From contig NZ_JABXKK010000046.1 of assembly GCF_017115045.1 (NCBI RefSeq), forward strand, positions 1 through 64,000: a stretch of DNA of 64,000 bases. The letters run 5' to 3'. Shown piece after piece: positions 42,601 to 48,949 of this stretch (positions are counted from its first letter, which is position 1; each line of letters starts with the position of its first letter). Origin of the DNA: Nostoc sp. NMS8 (GTDB lineage: Bacteria > Cyanobacteriota > Cyanobacteriia > Cyanobacteriales > Nostocaceae). The notes beneath the pieces are model-generated. The model made no database searches. It saw nothing but the letters and a program-made list of their open reading frames with translations, and was not told the DNA's origin. The position numbers and the translations under genes are program-made.

Positions 42601-44427
42601 AGAAACTTGGTCTAGATAATTTGATTTCTGCTCAAAAGTACCGTAAGTCTTTAGTACCTCAATTTCTGATTCTAATGCCTCCAGTGCCGTCACTTGATTG
42701 TTGATTATGCCCACGCTAATGCTATCGCTCATGTGGATAGCTATCTCTTCAAATGGGGGCTGGCTTCCATCGCTAGGATCATAAAATGACTGTTTTTTGA
42801 GCTTAACCGTGGGCGAATAGGCGTTTTGGGGGAGATTTCTTCGCTCTGCCTCTGCTGTTAAATTAGGATATAAGCCGGCTCGTGCTACACCAATACAATC
42901 ACCATCGTAGTCTCGTGCTTGGCGTTCTGATTCGGTTTCTGCTGGGTCGATAAAATCAACATCGATCAAGAGTGCTTCTAACTCTGTAATTCTGGCTTGT
43001 ATACGCTTGTGGTCTTCGTCATTAACTACAATTATGCCTTGCAAAGATTTACCATCTGGAGCAACACAGTCTTCAACGTGTTTATTATTAGAAACACACA
43101 AACCATTAGAGTTGAGGAAAGGAGAACGGAAGTTAAGAATTTTTTCTTGCTCATCAAGCCAAGGGACACAAATTTCACCATTTTTGAGTTCTTTGGAAGG
43201 AATAATCATTGCTCGGTCAAAAGTGAGCGTTTTCCCAATAGCAATATCTCGCCACTCACTTTGTACAAAACGACTTAGCTCCTGCTTTACCTTCTCTGTT
43301 TCTAAAAGCTGTTGATGACCAAGTAAATCAGCTTTAATGAGTTTGTACATGAACAAGTCATCTTTGCCGGGATCATCATCCAACTCCTGATCTGCATCTA
43401 AGTCGTCGTTTGCCCCTAAGTTTTTAACATCTGTTTCAAGATTTGTGACTTCTCCTGTTTTTAATTTATTTTGGCTCAATGATTCTTTACGTTTTTCGTA
43501 TCTTTCACAATAGTAAGTAGCAACTCTTCTTGGGTCATCTTCAATAGAAGCTAATCTTTGAGCTTGTACCTCTAGCTCTTCGGCAAAATCTTTAATTCCT
43601 TGGGGGAAAGATGCCAGCAGTTGGGAGATAGACATCTGTCCTTGTTGAGATTGCCCTTTTTCAGCTAACCAAATATTTTGCTGATATAATCCTGGCTTAA
43701 TCTGCGGTTTAGTGGGCCCTTCGGGTCTATCCTTGTCTGTTCCCTTAAAACTGCTTACGGGGAGAATTATGTCTATTTCTGGTTTGTTATTTGGATCTGC
43801 ATATTTGATTTCGTCTAACCTGTATGGTCGTAGTGTTCCTTTGCCAAAATGGTATTTAGTAGTATCCTCTCCAACTCCATCCACCCAACCAAATCGATGC
43901 TGAATTACACGATAGCTTTTATCTGCAAGGGATTCTCTTAAGGTTACTTTGTCATAAAGTTGTGTTGAAATCTGCCCATAACAGTCACCAACTAATTTAT
44001 ATGCCAAATCATTCGATAATATCCCTCCATTTTCACCAGCCTTTTCAGTAGAATCATTTACTACCAGAATGCTTAACTTTTCGTGAATTGCATTTTTACA
44101 AGCCCCAAGGAAGATTGAACCATAAGCCCCACGGTCTTTACTATCTGGACAAATTTTTTGAATCGTTTCTAAACATTCTTTATCTCCATAAAGTAAGCGA
44201 GTCTTAGAAGATAGCAATAAAATCTGTCCATCTGGATGATTCTTTAATTCTTCGGCTGTGCTGTATTCATCTGAGTGTCCAAACGAGAATTCTTTGCCAG
44301 GAAAGTAAAATTCTAATAAGGTATTACTGAGCTTTTCAGTTAAAATTGATTGAGATCTGGTTTGGTTATCGTCTGTATAGATCCACTGATTTAAACGAGG
44401 ATCAAAATGTTTCAATTCCAGAGTCAT
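39637..44427 (-). CDS. Candidate two-barrel RNA polymerase (RdRp/YonO-like) encoded by the plasmid backbone
   Basis: The protein has 1596 residues with no signal peptide or membrane segment. I see, in order, the motif series of the two-barrel RNA polymerase superfamily (eukaryotic RdRp, phage YonO, RNAP beta/beta'). GENGGILSNDLAYKLVGDCY (131-150) matches the RdRp DGxGxIS..LA start. RVIQHRFGW (173-181) and FGKGTLRP (194-201) match its Q-R-G..KG-L strand, and DIILPVSSFKG (219-229) its R-S-KF segment. Barrel 2 includes ICVPWLDEQ and FRSPFLNSNG (433-442). ARDYDGDCIGVAR (504-516) matches the metal-binding DbDGD loop. MSDSISVGIINNQ (566-578) matches LGxIxN and QIAVDLFKSAKKPEMD (674-689) matches HSxAVDFPKTG. 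Residues 700-1596 are not recognised. The gene is divergent from 44477. The fold call rests on motifs read by eye, without an alignment search. Confidence 0.6.
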   Translation of the reverse strand: MTLELKHFDPRLNQWIYTDDNQTRSQSILTEKLSNTLLEFYFPGKEFSFGHSDEYSTAEELKNHPDGQILLLSSKTRLLYGDKECLETIQKICPDSKDRGAYGSIFLGACKNAIHEKLSILVVNDSTEKAGENGGILSNDLAYKLVGDCYGQISTQLYDKVTLRESLADKSYRVIQHRFGWVDGVGEDTTKYHFGKGTLRPYRLDEIKYADPNNKPEIDIILPVSSFKGTDKDRPEGPTKPQIKPGLYQQNIWLAEKGQSQQGQMSISQLLASFPQGIKDFAEELEVQAQRLASIEDDPRRVATYYCERYEKRKESLSQNKLKTGEVTNLETDVKNLGANDDLDADQELDDDPGKDDLFMYKLIKADLLGHQQLLETEKVKQELSRFVQSEWRDIAIGKTLTFDRAMIIPSKELKNGEICVPWLDEQEKILNFRSPFLNSNGLCVSNNKHVEDCVAPDGKSLQGIIVVNDEDHKRIQARITELEALLIDVDFIDPAETESERQARDYDGDCIGVARAGLYPNLTAEAERRNLPQNAYSPTVKLKKQSFYDPSDGSQPPFEEIAIHMSDSISVGIINNQVTALEALESEIEVLKTYGTFEQKSNYLDQVSNHYETLFEQERQKEPKLIREEYKLYMQGVVEIAHSQRTPEIIQQAMDINRQMYRSMIEEGCYQNQIAVDLFKSAKKPEMDKIRENNRYLYRDVNYIKDKKSRSVYLNTGITPKGYSPVELLISQTNKYFQESQLESRPIVQFKDLFKGVEFTPQQKFAAIAAKYEFDLKFNAAVRMERRRETEKGPSAIIQTPQSCQLEITNLTRYGHPLIWKAQTLNIRLEEIKFTSSERPYKLLAVAQINGEIDKDGKPAYRQLGTVSQQSVTDHNLKAGMAMQGAKLLELKPELTRSQTKLLFALANDAAEAFYAKIPESEKLALSAAAWSICASRQDELEVARKENANPQVIAKKVSNFAFAAFPNEIISRLDKLQFTEPKLVTLNNEANQFLGRDWNPTEKHPIEIRASHHPVGHERHVSRLMFVQDADGEYKEFAMLETRAGMLPIGTKAQANFIGVEPATAKATIGLPGNEPVEITIRELKNFSYAGLVFNAEPVNLEFGTVPVTDKTVKIKIDALTLGELDSDSVQQLKQVDYLKNGNPLKLKLTSISEAGDQAFVLGESPNGNLLKINKINFYDFSGQTFNDQDYRKLTIETSASKTRDAVFFNGEPLGVLHFKKDKDALRQLGLLKTGQLTPAPAIIESNFSVICAQIDPKTVEYPTIWTKEFQAFGTQSVNSEQQEMIESSAKILHHIKERPTFLFSTESNKKLGVMGLAVDNQKAETVTKWLTAQKVEWEQVPTEDVIRETKKGLAVFNLVDSSIPAKTLESMSKKFGAVIETDSEYQQRVNSLATRPQFLKPLEQTAQSPPNQSTLLLSTTPSTPDISNGVKTEPLSVEKFPTVTIDDLRNWYNAADKLGKPENYKKRIVEVANQFKAGEQLSAEALTVMNKDKFELEAISRLTQIAQRIGMVWGKPNENGTQVQGKIYDLAFNTQQRDLTISQKNGEVVLNLQSGKVQTNKVTPQILQTFEDANTQIDKILAKSQTQQIDIQK

Positions 44428-44438
44428 AAATGCTAAGT

Positions 44439-44462
44439 AAATTGATGAAGTTTAATCAATTT
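44439..44462. promoter_or_regulatory. Inverted repeat in the divergent promoter region
   Basis: AAATTGA and TCAATTT face each other across ten bases in the 49-bp gap between the divergent polymerase-like gene and the 176-residue gene. The site is in the right place to be an operator for both. GAGGAGATTTAT, the ribosome-binding site of the plus-strand gene, follows at once. Confidence 0.4.
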
Positions 44463-44476
44463 CTGAGGAGATTTAT

Positions 44477-45007
44477 ATGTCAAGGATTAAGCGTTGGATA
44501 AATATGCACAAGAAAGAGTTCCATCCAGATGGCAGCTTGAAAAATGAAGCTCGACAAGAAATGTTATCTGTGGGAATGAGTAACGAGGCAATTGATGATT
44601 ATGCCTCTAGGCTAAAAGCAAGATATGACGAATGGAAGCACCTGGACGAGACTGATCCAGAACCGTGGCCAATCTACACAGCTTACGATTTCTTTACTGA
44701 ACAAGAAAAAAAGGAATTTAACCCAGATGGTTCTCTCAGACCTGAATATGTAGAATATGCTCGTCAAATTGGCATCAGTGAAAGTGCCCTGGAACAACTT
44801 GAGTGGCGTAAGAAAATGGAGGTTGATCATTATAATAAAATGTCTGCCTCACACGTAGAACAAGGCATCAACTTTGGTGAATGGTTGATGGAAGGGAGGA
44901 TTGGAAACAGCAGAACATACGTCCAACGTCGGCAGCAGATGGAGCAAGACTTGCGTAATTTTGAGGATGTTGACAGCTTGCCTTTCGACAAGGACACCTC
45001 TTATTAA
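44477..45007 (+). CDS. Hypothetical protein with an internal duplication (176 aa)
   Basis: The protein contains two related units: KKEFHPDGSLKNEARQEMLS and, about 75 residues later, KKEFNPDGSLRPEYVEYARQ, each followed by an amphipathic helix (SNEAIDDYASRLKAR; SESALEQLEWRKKME). It is acidic and helical, without signal peptide or membrane segments. GAGGAGATTTAT gives a strong ribosome-binding site. It diverges from the polymerase-like gene and may be co-regulated with it. The family is unknown to me; a small DNA-binding or partner protein is conceivable. Confidence 0.65.
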   Translation: MSRIKRWINMHKKEFHPDGSLKNEARQEMLSVGMSNEAIDDYASRLKARYDEWKHLDETDPEPWPIYTAYDFFTEQEKKEFNPDGSLRPEYVEYARQIGISESALEQLEWRKKMEVDHYNKMSASHVEQGINFGEWLMEGRIGNSRTYVQRRQQMEQDLRNFEDVDSLPFDKDTSY

Positions 45008-45227
45008 AGTAGGTGAGTTACGCTGTAAAGAAAGTTTTTATCTATCAAATGCAGTGACTTTACCTGAATATGTGAAAGAAAGCGATCGCCTCACCTTGGG
45101 TATGAAAGTAAATATTCATAAACTGCCTTTTTACTTCGTTAACTTGAAAGATTTTAGAGATTGCTGATGGAATATCATAGTCAATAATTGCAGTGCGTTC
45201 AAGAAATATACCGCACTGCGATTATGT

Positions 45228-45635
45228 TTATTTGTGATGTTTTTTACTGTGTGGTGGGGTGTTTTTTGATAATTGTTTGCCCTGAGATAATTCCGACGAA
45301 GAATTATTAGATATTGATGAAGTAACTATTTTATACATGGCAAAATAGCAAGAAATAGCGACTAGGGAGATTAAGGTAGCCTGACCAATTATTTTCCACG
45401 AGTTGAAAGTCATTTTAGAATGAACTCGCTTAAAGAAAACAGATTCTAACTTTTGGTGAGTCGTGCAATTTTTCAAGTACTCTAAAACTTGCAGACATTC
45501 AGATATGTCCTCGCCTTTGTAGACTTTTTGACACAGCAGAATTTCTAAGCGTTCAATGCGACGTTCTGGAGTAGATAAATTAATATCGTCCCAATCATCC
45601 CAAAGCTTGGTTTGTTGTAGTTCAGACATGAGCAT
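45228..45635 (-). CDS. Small single-span membrane protein (135 aa)
   Basis: A soluble acidic N-terminus (TKLWDDWDDINLSTPERRIE, then CLQVLEYLKNCTTHQ) is followed by one membrane segment (about 83-103, IIGQATLISLVAISCYFAMY) and a basic C-terminal tail ending KKHHK. The start may be codon 1 or 3 (MLMSELQQ). It is the last gene of the partition cluster and lies 7 bp after the frameshift extension, so it is co-transcribed. Family not recognised. Confidence 0.6.
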   Translation of the reverse strand: MLMSELQQTKLWDDWDDINLSTPERRIERLEILLCQKVYKGEDISECLQVLEYLKNCTTHQKLESVFFKRVHSKMTFNSWKIIGQATLISLVAISCYFAMYKIVTSSISNNSSSELSQGKQLSKNTPPHSKKHHK

Positions 45636-45642
45636 TTCTTAA

Positions 45643-46149
45643 TTATTTACGACGCTTGGATTTGTCCTTATTACGTTCGTACTCAGCAAGGATATTTTTG
45701 AATTGTTGGGGAAGAATCACGGTTTTCTTATCAAATCGCAGTAAATAACATCCCTCAGAGTCACTTTTACAAGCGATGGTGGTAGGCCAGTTGAGTCCTG
45801 CGATTAGTCCAAGAGTAGCGAAGGTGACAATGGCAGTCAGGACAAATAAAGTACCAGAGCGACCAGAGCCGACCCAAGCACCAATCCAGAAAAGAAATTC
45901 TTTAACTTTTTCAAACCGCTGTTGGCGATGTTTCAACCATTCTTTGGACTTCTTTAACTTTTCAACAGCTTTAACATCAGATGCCTTCTCGATTTTCAGA
46001 TCGATGGTGCGTTTTTGGTCAGCAATTTCTTGTTCTAATCGGTACTCGTTCCACTCTCGGACACGTTGGGCGATAGCATCGGCGTGGGCGAAGAAAGCGG
46101 AAAATCCTTCATCGGATAGTGATTCGCCATTAGAGTTTTCAATGGGGAC
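45643..46149 (-). CDS. Membrane extension of the partition-cluster protein, reached by -1 frameshift
   Basis: This frame lacks a start codon until a late TTG at 45936, yet is clearly protein-like from its junction with the upstream gene: VPIENSNGESLSDEGFSAFF, then RVREWNEYRLEQEIADQKRT, VEKLKKSKEWLKHRQQRFEK and two membrane segments (VKEFLFWIGAWVG; SGTLFVLTAIVTFATLGLIAG), ending in a basic tail. A -1 slip on the GGGAAAG heptamer at 46149-46155 joins it to the preceding gene as EGK-VPIEN, giving a product of about 398 residues. Without the slip the upstream protein ends 39 residues later in a Ser/Pro-rich tail. Programmed frameshifting or a single-base mutation are both possible. Confidence 0.6.
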   Translation of the reverse strand, partial: VPIENSNGESLSDEGFSAFFAHADAIAQRVREWNEYRLEQEIADQKRTIDLKIEKASDVKAVEKLKKSKEWLKHRQQRFEKVKEFLFWIGAWVGSGRSGTLFVLTAIVTFATLGLIAGLNWPTTIACKSDSEGCYLLRFDKKTVILPQQFKNILAEYERNKDKSKRRK

Positions 46150-46838
46150 TTTCCCTCAATGCGCTCCAATATACGTTGTTCTAGTCCCGAATAAAATTTC
46201 TTAATATCCTGTTTGTTTTCCGAAAGTGCGCGGAGTACATTCTTGAGATACATTTGGTTGACTAGCCCTGGAATATTTTGAGCGCGTTTTCGGGTAATAT
46301 TATCCACTAAATTGACCAATTCCTCTTCAGAAACAGATGCTTCCTCACCAAAAAACTCAGCAATTAACTGGCTCTCATCTTGGGGTTGAACTATGCCAAA
46401 GTGAGCAGCTACATCAAAATATGTTTTATTTTGCTCCTTAATTAGGTCGCAAGCTTCGAGAAAGCGCTCACACTCCAACTGACGATACTCCTTCTGATTT
46501 GGAGATAGTCCACAAGCGCTGATAATCTCAATCGCTTCAGTTAGTTCTATCTCAATGCCGTACTCTGATTTAATGTGAGTTAACATTTCCAGAATATTCA
46601 TTGGTGGAAATTCAGTTTTATCGGCACGTTTTTTCGATTGTCGTTGGAAGTGTGCTGCCGCTTGCTTATAGGTTTTACCCTGTTGAATCAACGCTCGGAT
46701 CACATCAAAACGGGACTGAATTTCTTCATCACTGTAATCAGCTTGGTCAATAGGTAAATTACTTGCTGTCAACGTGGCATCAACGTCTTCTACAGAGAGT
46801 GAATATGTTTGTTGTAGCAGTTCTTTGGTATAAGGCAT
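46035..46838 (-). CDS. Partition-cluster protein with two helix-turn-helix-like repeats (zero-frame product)
   Basis: The product has 267 residues from the ATG at 46838, preceded by AGGAATAAATTT (an ATG eight codons upstream overlaps the previous gene and has no such site). Two related segments, IQSRFDVIRALIQQGKTYKQ-AAAHF and ECERFLEACDLIKEQNKTYF-DVAAHF, look like duplicated helical DNA-binding modules. The C-terminal 39 residues read in this frame (LKTLMANHYPMKDFPLSSPT) look unlike a domain; the -1 frame looks more natural. It follows the ParM-like and ParR-like genes, so a role in plasmid maintenance is likely but not shown. Confidence 0.6.
   Translation of the reverse strand: MPYTKELLQQTYSLSVEDVDATLTASNLPIDQADYSDEEIQSRFDVIRALIQQGKTYKQAAAHFQRQSKKRADKTEFPPMNILEMLTHIKSEYGIEIELTEAIEIISACGLSPNQKEYRQLECERFLEACDLIKEQNKTYFDVAAHFGIVQPQDESQLIAEFFGEEASVSEEELVNLVDNITRKRAQNIPGLVNQMYLKNVLRALSENKQDIKKFYSGLEQRILERIEGKSPLKTLMANHYPMKDFPLSSPTPMLSPNVSESGTSTD
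46149..46155 (-). promoter_or_regulatory. Candidate -1 frameshift heptamer G GGA AAG
   Basis: On the coding strand the zero-frame codons are GAG GGA AAG, so the bases G-GGA-AAG fit the X XXY YYZ pattern in the correct phase. After a one-base slip the next codons read GTC CCC ATT GAA, entering the membrane-protein frame. No convincing downstream stem is visible by eye. Confidence 0.5.
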
Positions 46839-46848
46839 AAATTTATTC

Positions 46849-47229
46849 CTAGTTAAAGGCATTTTCTAGTAAACAATCATCATCTTCGTGAGTAGGTGAA
46901 GAACCCAAATGTGTATCAATCTCGTCGGTAGGGTTTGCAACCATTAGATGATTCTCCAGTTCTTGCTCCAAGTTAAAAGTTTGAGCTAAATAAATAATTT
47001 GTTGTTGCAGTTGGTAAATTGAAATTCTTGCCTTTGATTTTAAATCTGATTCTGAGAACCCTCCTAACCACCGACAAGCTATCGGATGCCAAAAGGCAGC
47101 GATTGCCCAGATAATCATGTTTTGTCTTGGAAATTCAAGAGTTTTATTTTTGGGACTCAGATATTTTAAGAGGGGAAGGTAAGGAGATGAAGTACTGAAC
47201 TGAAAACGAAAATCAACTTGTTCAGGCAT
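46849..47229 (-). CDS. Probable ParR-like adaptor (126 aa)
   Basis: A small protein encoded immediately after the ParM-like gene, overlapping it by 8 bp, as expected for parMR operons. The N-terminal part has a strand-like start (VDFRFQFSTSSPYLPLLKYL), the middle is helical (ISIYQLQQQIIYLAQTFNLE) and the C-terminus acidic (THEDDDCLLENAFN). ParR proteins bind centromere repeats with the N-terminus and the ParM filament with the C-terminus. Sequence similarity to known ParR proteins is not evident, so the call rests on position and size. The target would be the 11-bp repeats at 48438-48572. Confidence 0.5.
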   Translation of the reverse strand: MPEQVDFRFQFSTSSPYLPLLKYLSPKNKTLEFPRQNMIIWAIAAFWHPIACRWLGGFSESDLKSKARISIYQLQQQIIYLAQTFNLEQELENHLMVANPTDEIDTHLGSSPTHEDDDCLLENAFN

Positions 47230-48325
47230 GATTTGCGACCTGTTGATAATTTTTACAAAGATAAGAGAAAAAACCGTAGTTATCAGTTAAGCGAAAGGAT
47301 AAATCTGATTTAGGTTTGTCAGATAAAAATTCTTGCTGTACTAAATATTCCAAGGCATCACAAGAAATTTTTTCAGGACGCGGAAATAATCGATTCAATT
47401 CATTCTTGAAATAGTGGGCAGTTCCACCAGCAAAAATAATCTCATCAATATCTGATGGAATATAACGATGCAAATAACTTGAAAGCACTGCCCAATATTC
47501 TTCACGACCAATACTGATTGCTGATTTGATTGATTGAATTTCTAATTCTTGTAGCAAAGCATCTTCGACTCGAACTAGAGGTAATAAGGCTTTTAGATTT
47601 ATTTTGGAACCAGCAGCACTAATAGCAGCCGCAAGAGTCAGAGGTTTTTGTCCAGCTACCCGACGCTGTACTGATGATACTAACTTATGAAAGCCTAAGT
47701 CTTCTGTAACTCCACTTGTCATCGCACCCTTATCCATAATCAAAATAGAGGCATTGCGAAAGCCAATCATCACCACCGCTACTTTCCTTTCACGCAAATT
47801 ATGAGTAGTTGTACGTCCTCGTGAGAGCAATCCAAATCCTTCAGGGCGGCAAACAAACTCCACTAGCTTGAAAGAGCGTTTTTCACCTCTCCATTTAAAG
47901 TTGAGCAGAGCGCCTGTAATCGATATCTCAAATAATTTGCGATCCGAGTATTCTCCGTAAGGAAACAAGATGCCCAGACGAATACTTGCACCGTTGGCTA
48001 ACGACTTCTTTTGAGCTATAGCACCCACTACAGCCAAGGTTTTATAAATCGCTAGCTCAAATTTTGGCTGCTCTAACTTCAAATCTGCAAAAAACCTCTG
48101 ACAAATTAATCCTATACCCCAGCATTGCTGATTGTATTCAATCCAAGCTGAATTCTCTGGAGAAGATATACCAATCGCATCCTCCTCATAACTTAAAAGG
48201 CTTTGTTTCGGGATTAATGCTGTGTAGGGTTCCATCAAAAGCAACTCCGGCTTACTTGAATCTAGAGTAAAAAAAACTCTACTCAAGGATGCTCCCGGAT
48301 CGAATGAGATTATTAAATCTGCCAT
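47222..48325 (-). CDS. parM: ParM/StbA-like actin ATPase for plasmid segregation
   Basis: The protein has 367 residues. Actin-fold signatures: phosphate-1 loop ISFDPGASLSRVFFTL at the N-terminus, phosphate-2-like region VAVVMIGFRNASILIMDKGA (about 187-206) and the adenosine motif DIDEIIFAGGTAHYFKNEL (about 295-313). ParM-type proteins polymerise on ParR-bound centromeres and push plasmid copies apart. Size and layout fit the ParM/StbA family. It is the first gene of the minus-strand partition cluster, and the 624-bp upstream gap contains the expected iterons. Confidence 0.78.
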   Translation of the reverse strand: MADLIISFDPGASLSRVFFTLDSSKPELLLMEPYTALIPKQSLLSYEEDAIGISSPENSAWIEYNQQCWGIGLICQRFFADLKLEQPKFELAIYKTLAVVGAIAQKKSLANGASIRLGILFPYGEYSDRKLFEISITGALLNFKWRGEKRSFKLVEFVCRPEGFGLLSRGRTTTHNLRERKVAVVMIGFRNASILIMDKGAMTSGVTEDLGFHKLVSSVQRRVAGQKPLTLAAAISAAGSKINLKALLPLVRVEDALLQELEIQSIKSAISIGREEYWAVLSSYLHRYIPSDIDEIIFAGGTAHYFKNELNRLFPRPEKISCDALEYLVQQEFLSDKPKSDLSFRLTDNYGFFSYLCKNYQQVANHA

Positions 48326-48437
48326 CTACTTTCAACAAAAATTACTCAACCATTTCATGAAATCACAAGTCGTTAATAGCGCAATTATGGCAAATTTATG
48401 GAATTTGATAAAAACAGGCTCAAACCCATATAAATCC

Positions 48438-48572
48438 GGCGTAACTCTGGCACAACTCTAGCACAACTCTGGAATTTTAAATAGTATTTATCAACAAATT
48501 AAATTTATTGACAATCAAGTCTTTTTTCCTCAGAAAAATGGCACAACTCTGGCATTAATCTGGCGCAATGCC
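48438..48572. repeat. Two clusters of three 11-bp iterons (candidate parC centromere)
   Basis: Consensus GGCACAACTCT. Cluster 1 (48438-48470): ggcgtaactct, ggcacaactct, agcacaactct. Cluster 2 (48540-48572): ggcacaactct, ggcattaatct, ggcgcaatgcc. They are separated by 69 bp of A/T-rich sequence. Eleven-base iterons in two sets upstream of parM are the arrangement described for R1-type parC, which flanks the parMR promoter. Confidence 0.7.
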
Positions 48573-48949
48573 ATAAAAGAAAAGCATTTTGGAAATATAT
48601 GCTATTACAATGATATTATTCTTTTTCCAAGCGAATAATAGCAAAAAACGACGCACAGTACGCCAAATTTGGCGGAAAGTTTTAGACGGTAATAAGCTAT
48701 ATTTAAGTGCATGAGAGTTGGTGAATAAAAAAATGTTGCTGTCATTGTCTCACCAAAAACTTTTAACTCGGCATCAAACTTTTTTTGGTTTGATGTCGGT
48801 GATAAACAATGACTTCAAGAGTTATTGGCGACTGCTTTGGTTTTCCGAAGGGGAAGGGGTAAGGGGGAAAGGAAAAAGCGTATTACCATTTCCCTTTCAC
48901 CTTTTCCCTTTTCCCTACTTCGTAAGAAGTTTCATAGCAGAGGTGAGCA
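48573..48949. promoter_or_regulatory. Region between partition and relaxase genes: palindrome and possible oriT
   Basis: No gene is evident. A perfect 14-bp palindrome, CGCCAAATTTGGCG, lies at 48661-48674. Further right, G-rich (GGGGAAGGGGTAAGGGGGAAA, about 48851) and C-rich (CCCTTTCACCTTTTCCC, about 48892) strings could form a long stem just before the relaxase gene. GAGGTGAGCA at 48940 is its ribosome-binding site. MobF origins of transfer commonly lie beside the relaxase gene, so oriT may be here; no nick site can be named. Confidence 0.4.

Noticed and set aside
44901..45167. Plus-strand frame overlapping the end of the 176-residue gene
   Set aside because: Most of it overlaps a well-supported gene in another frame, and its own tail has no start or ribosome-binding site; at best a fragment.
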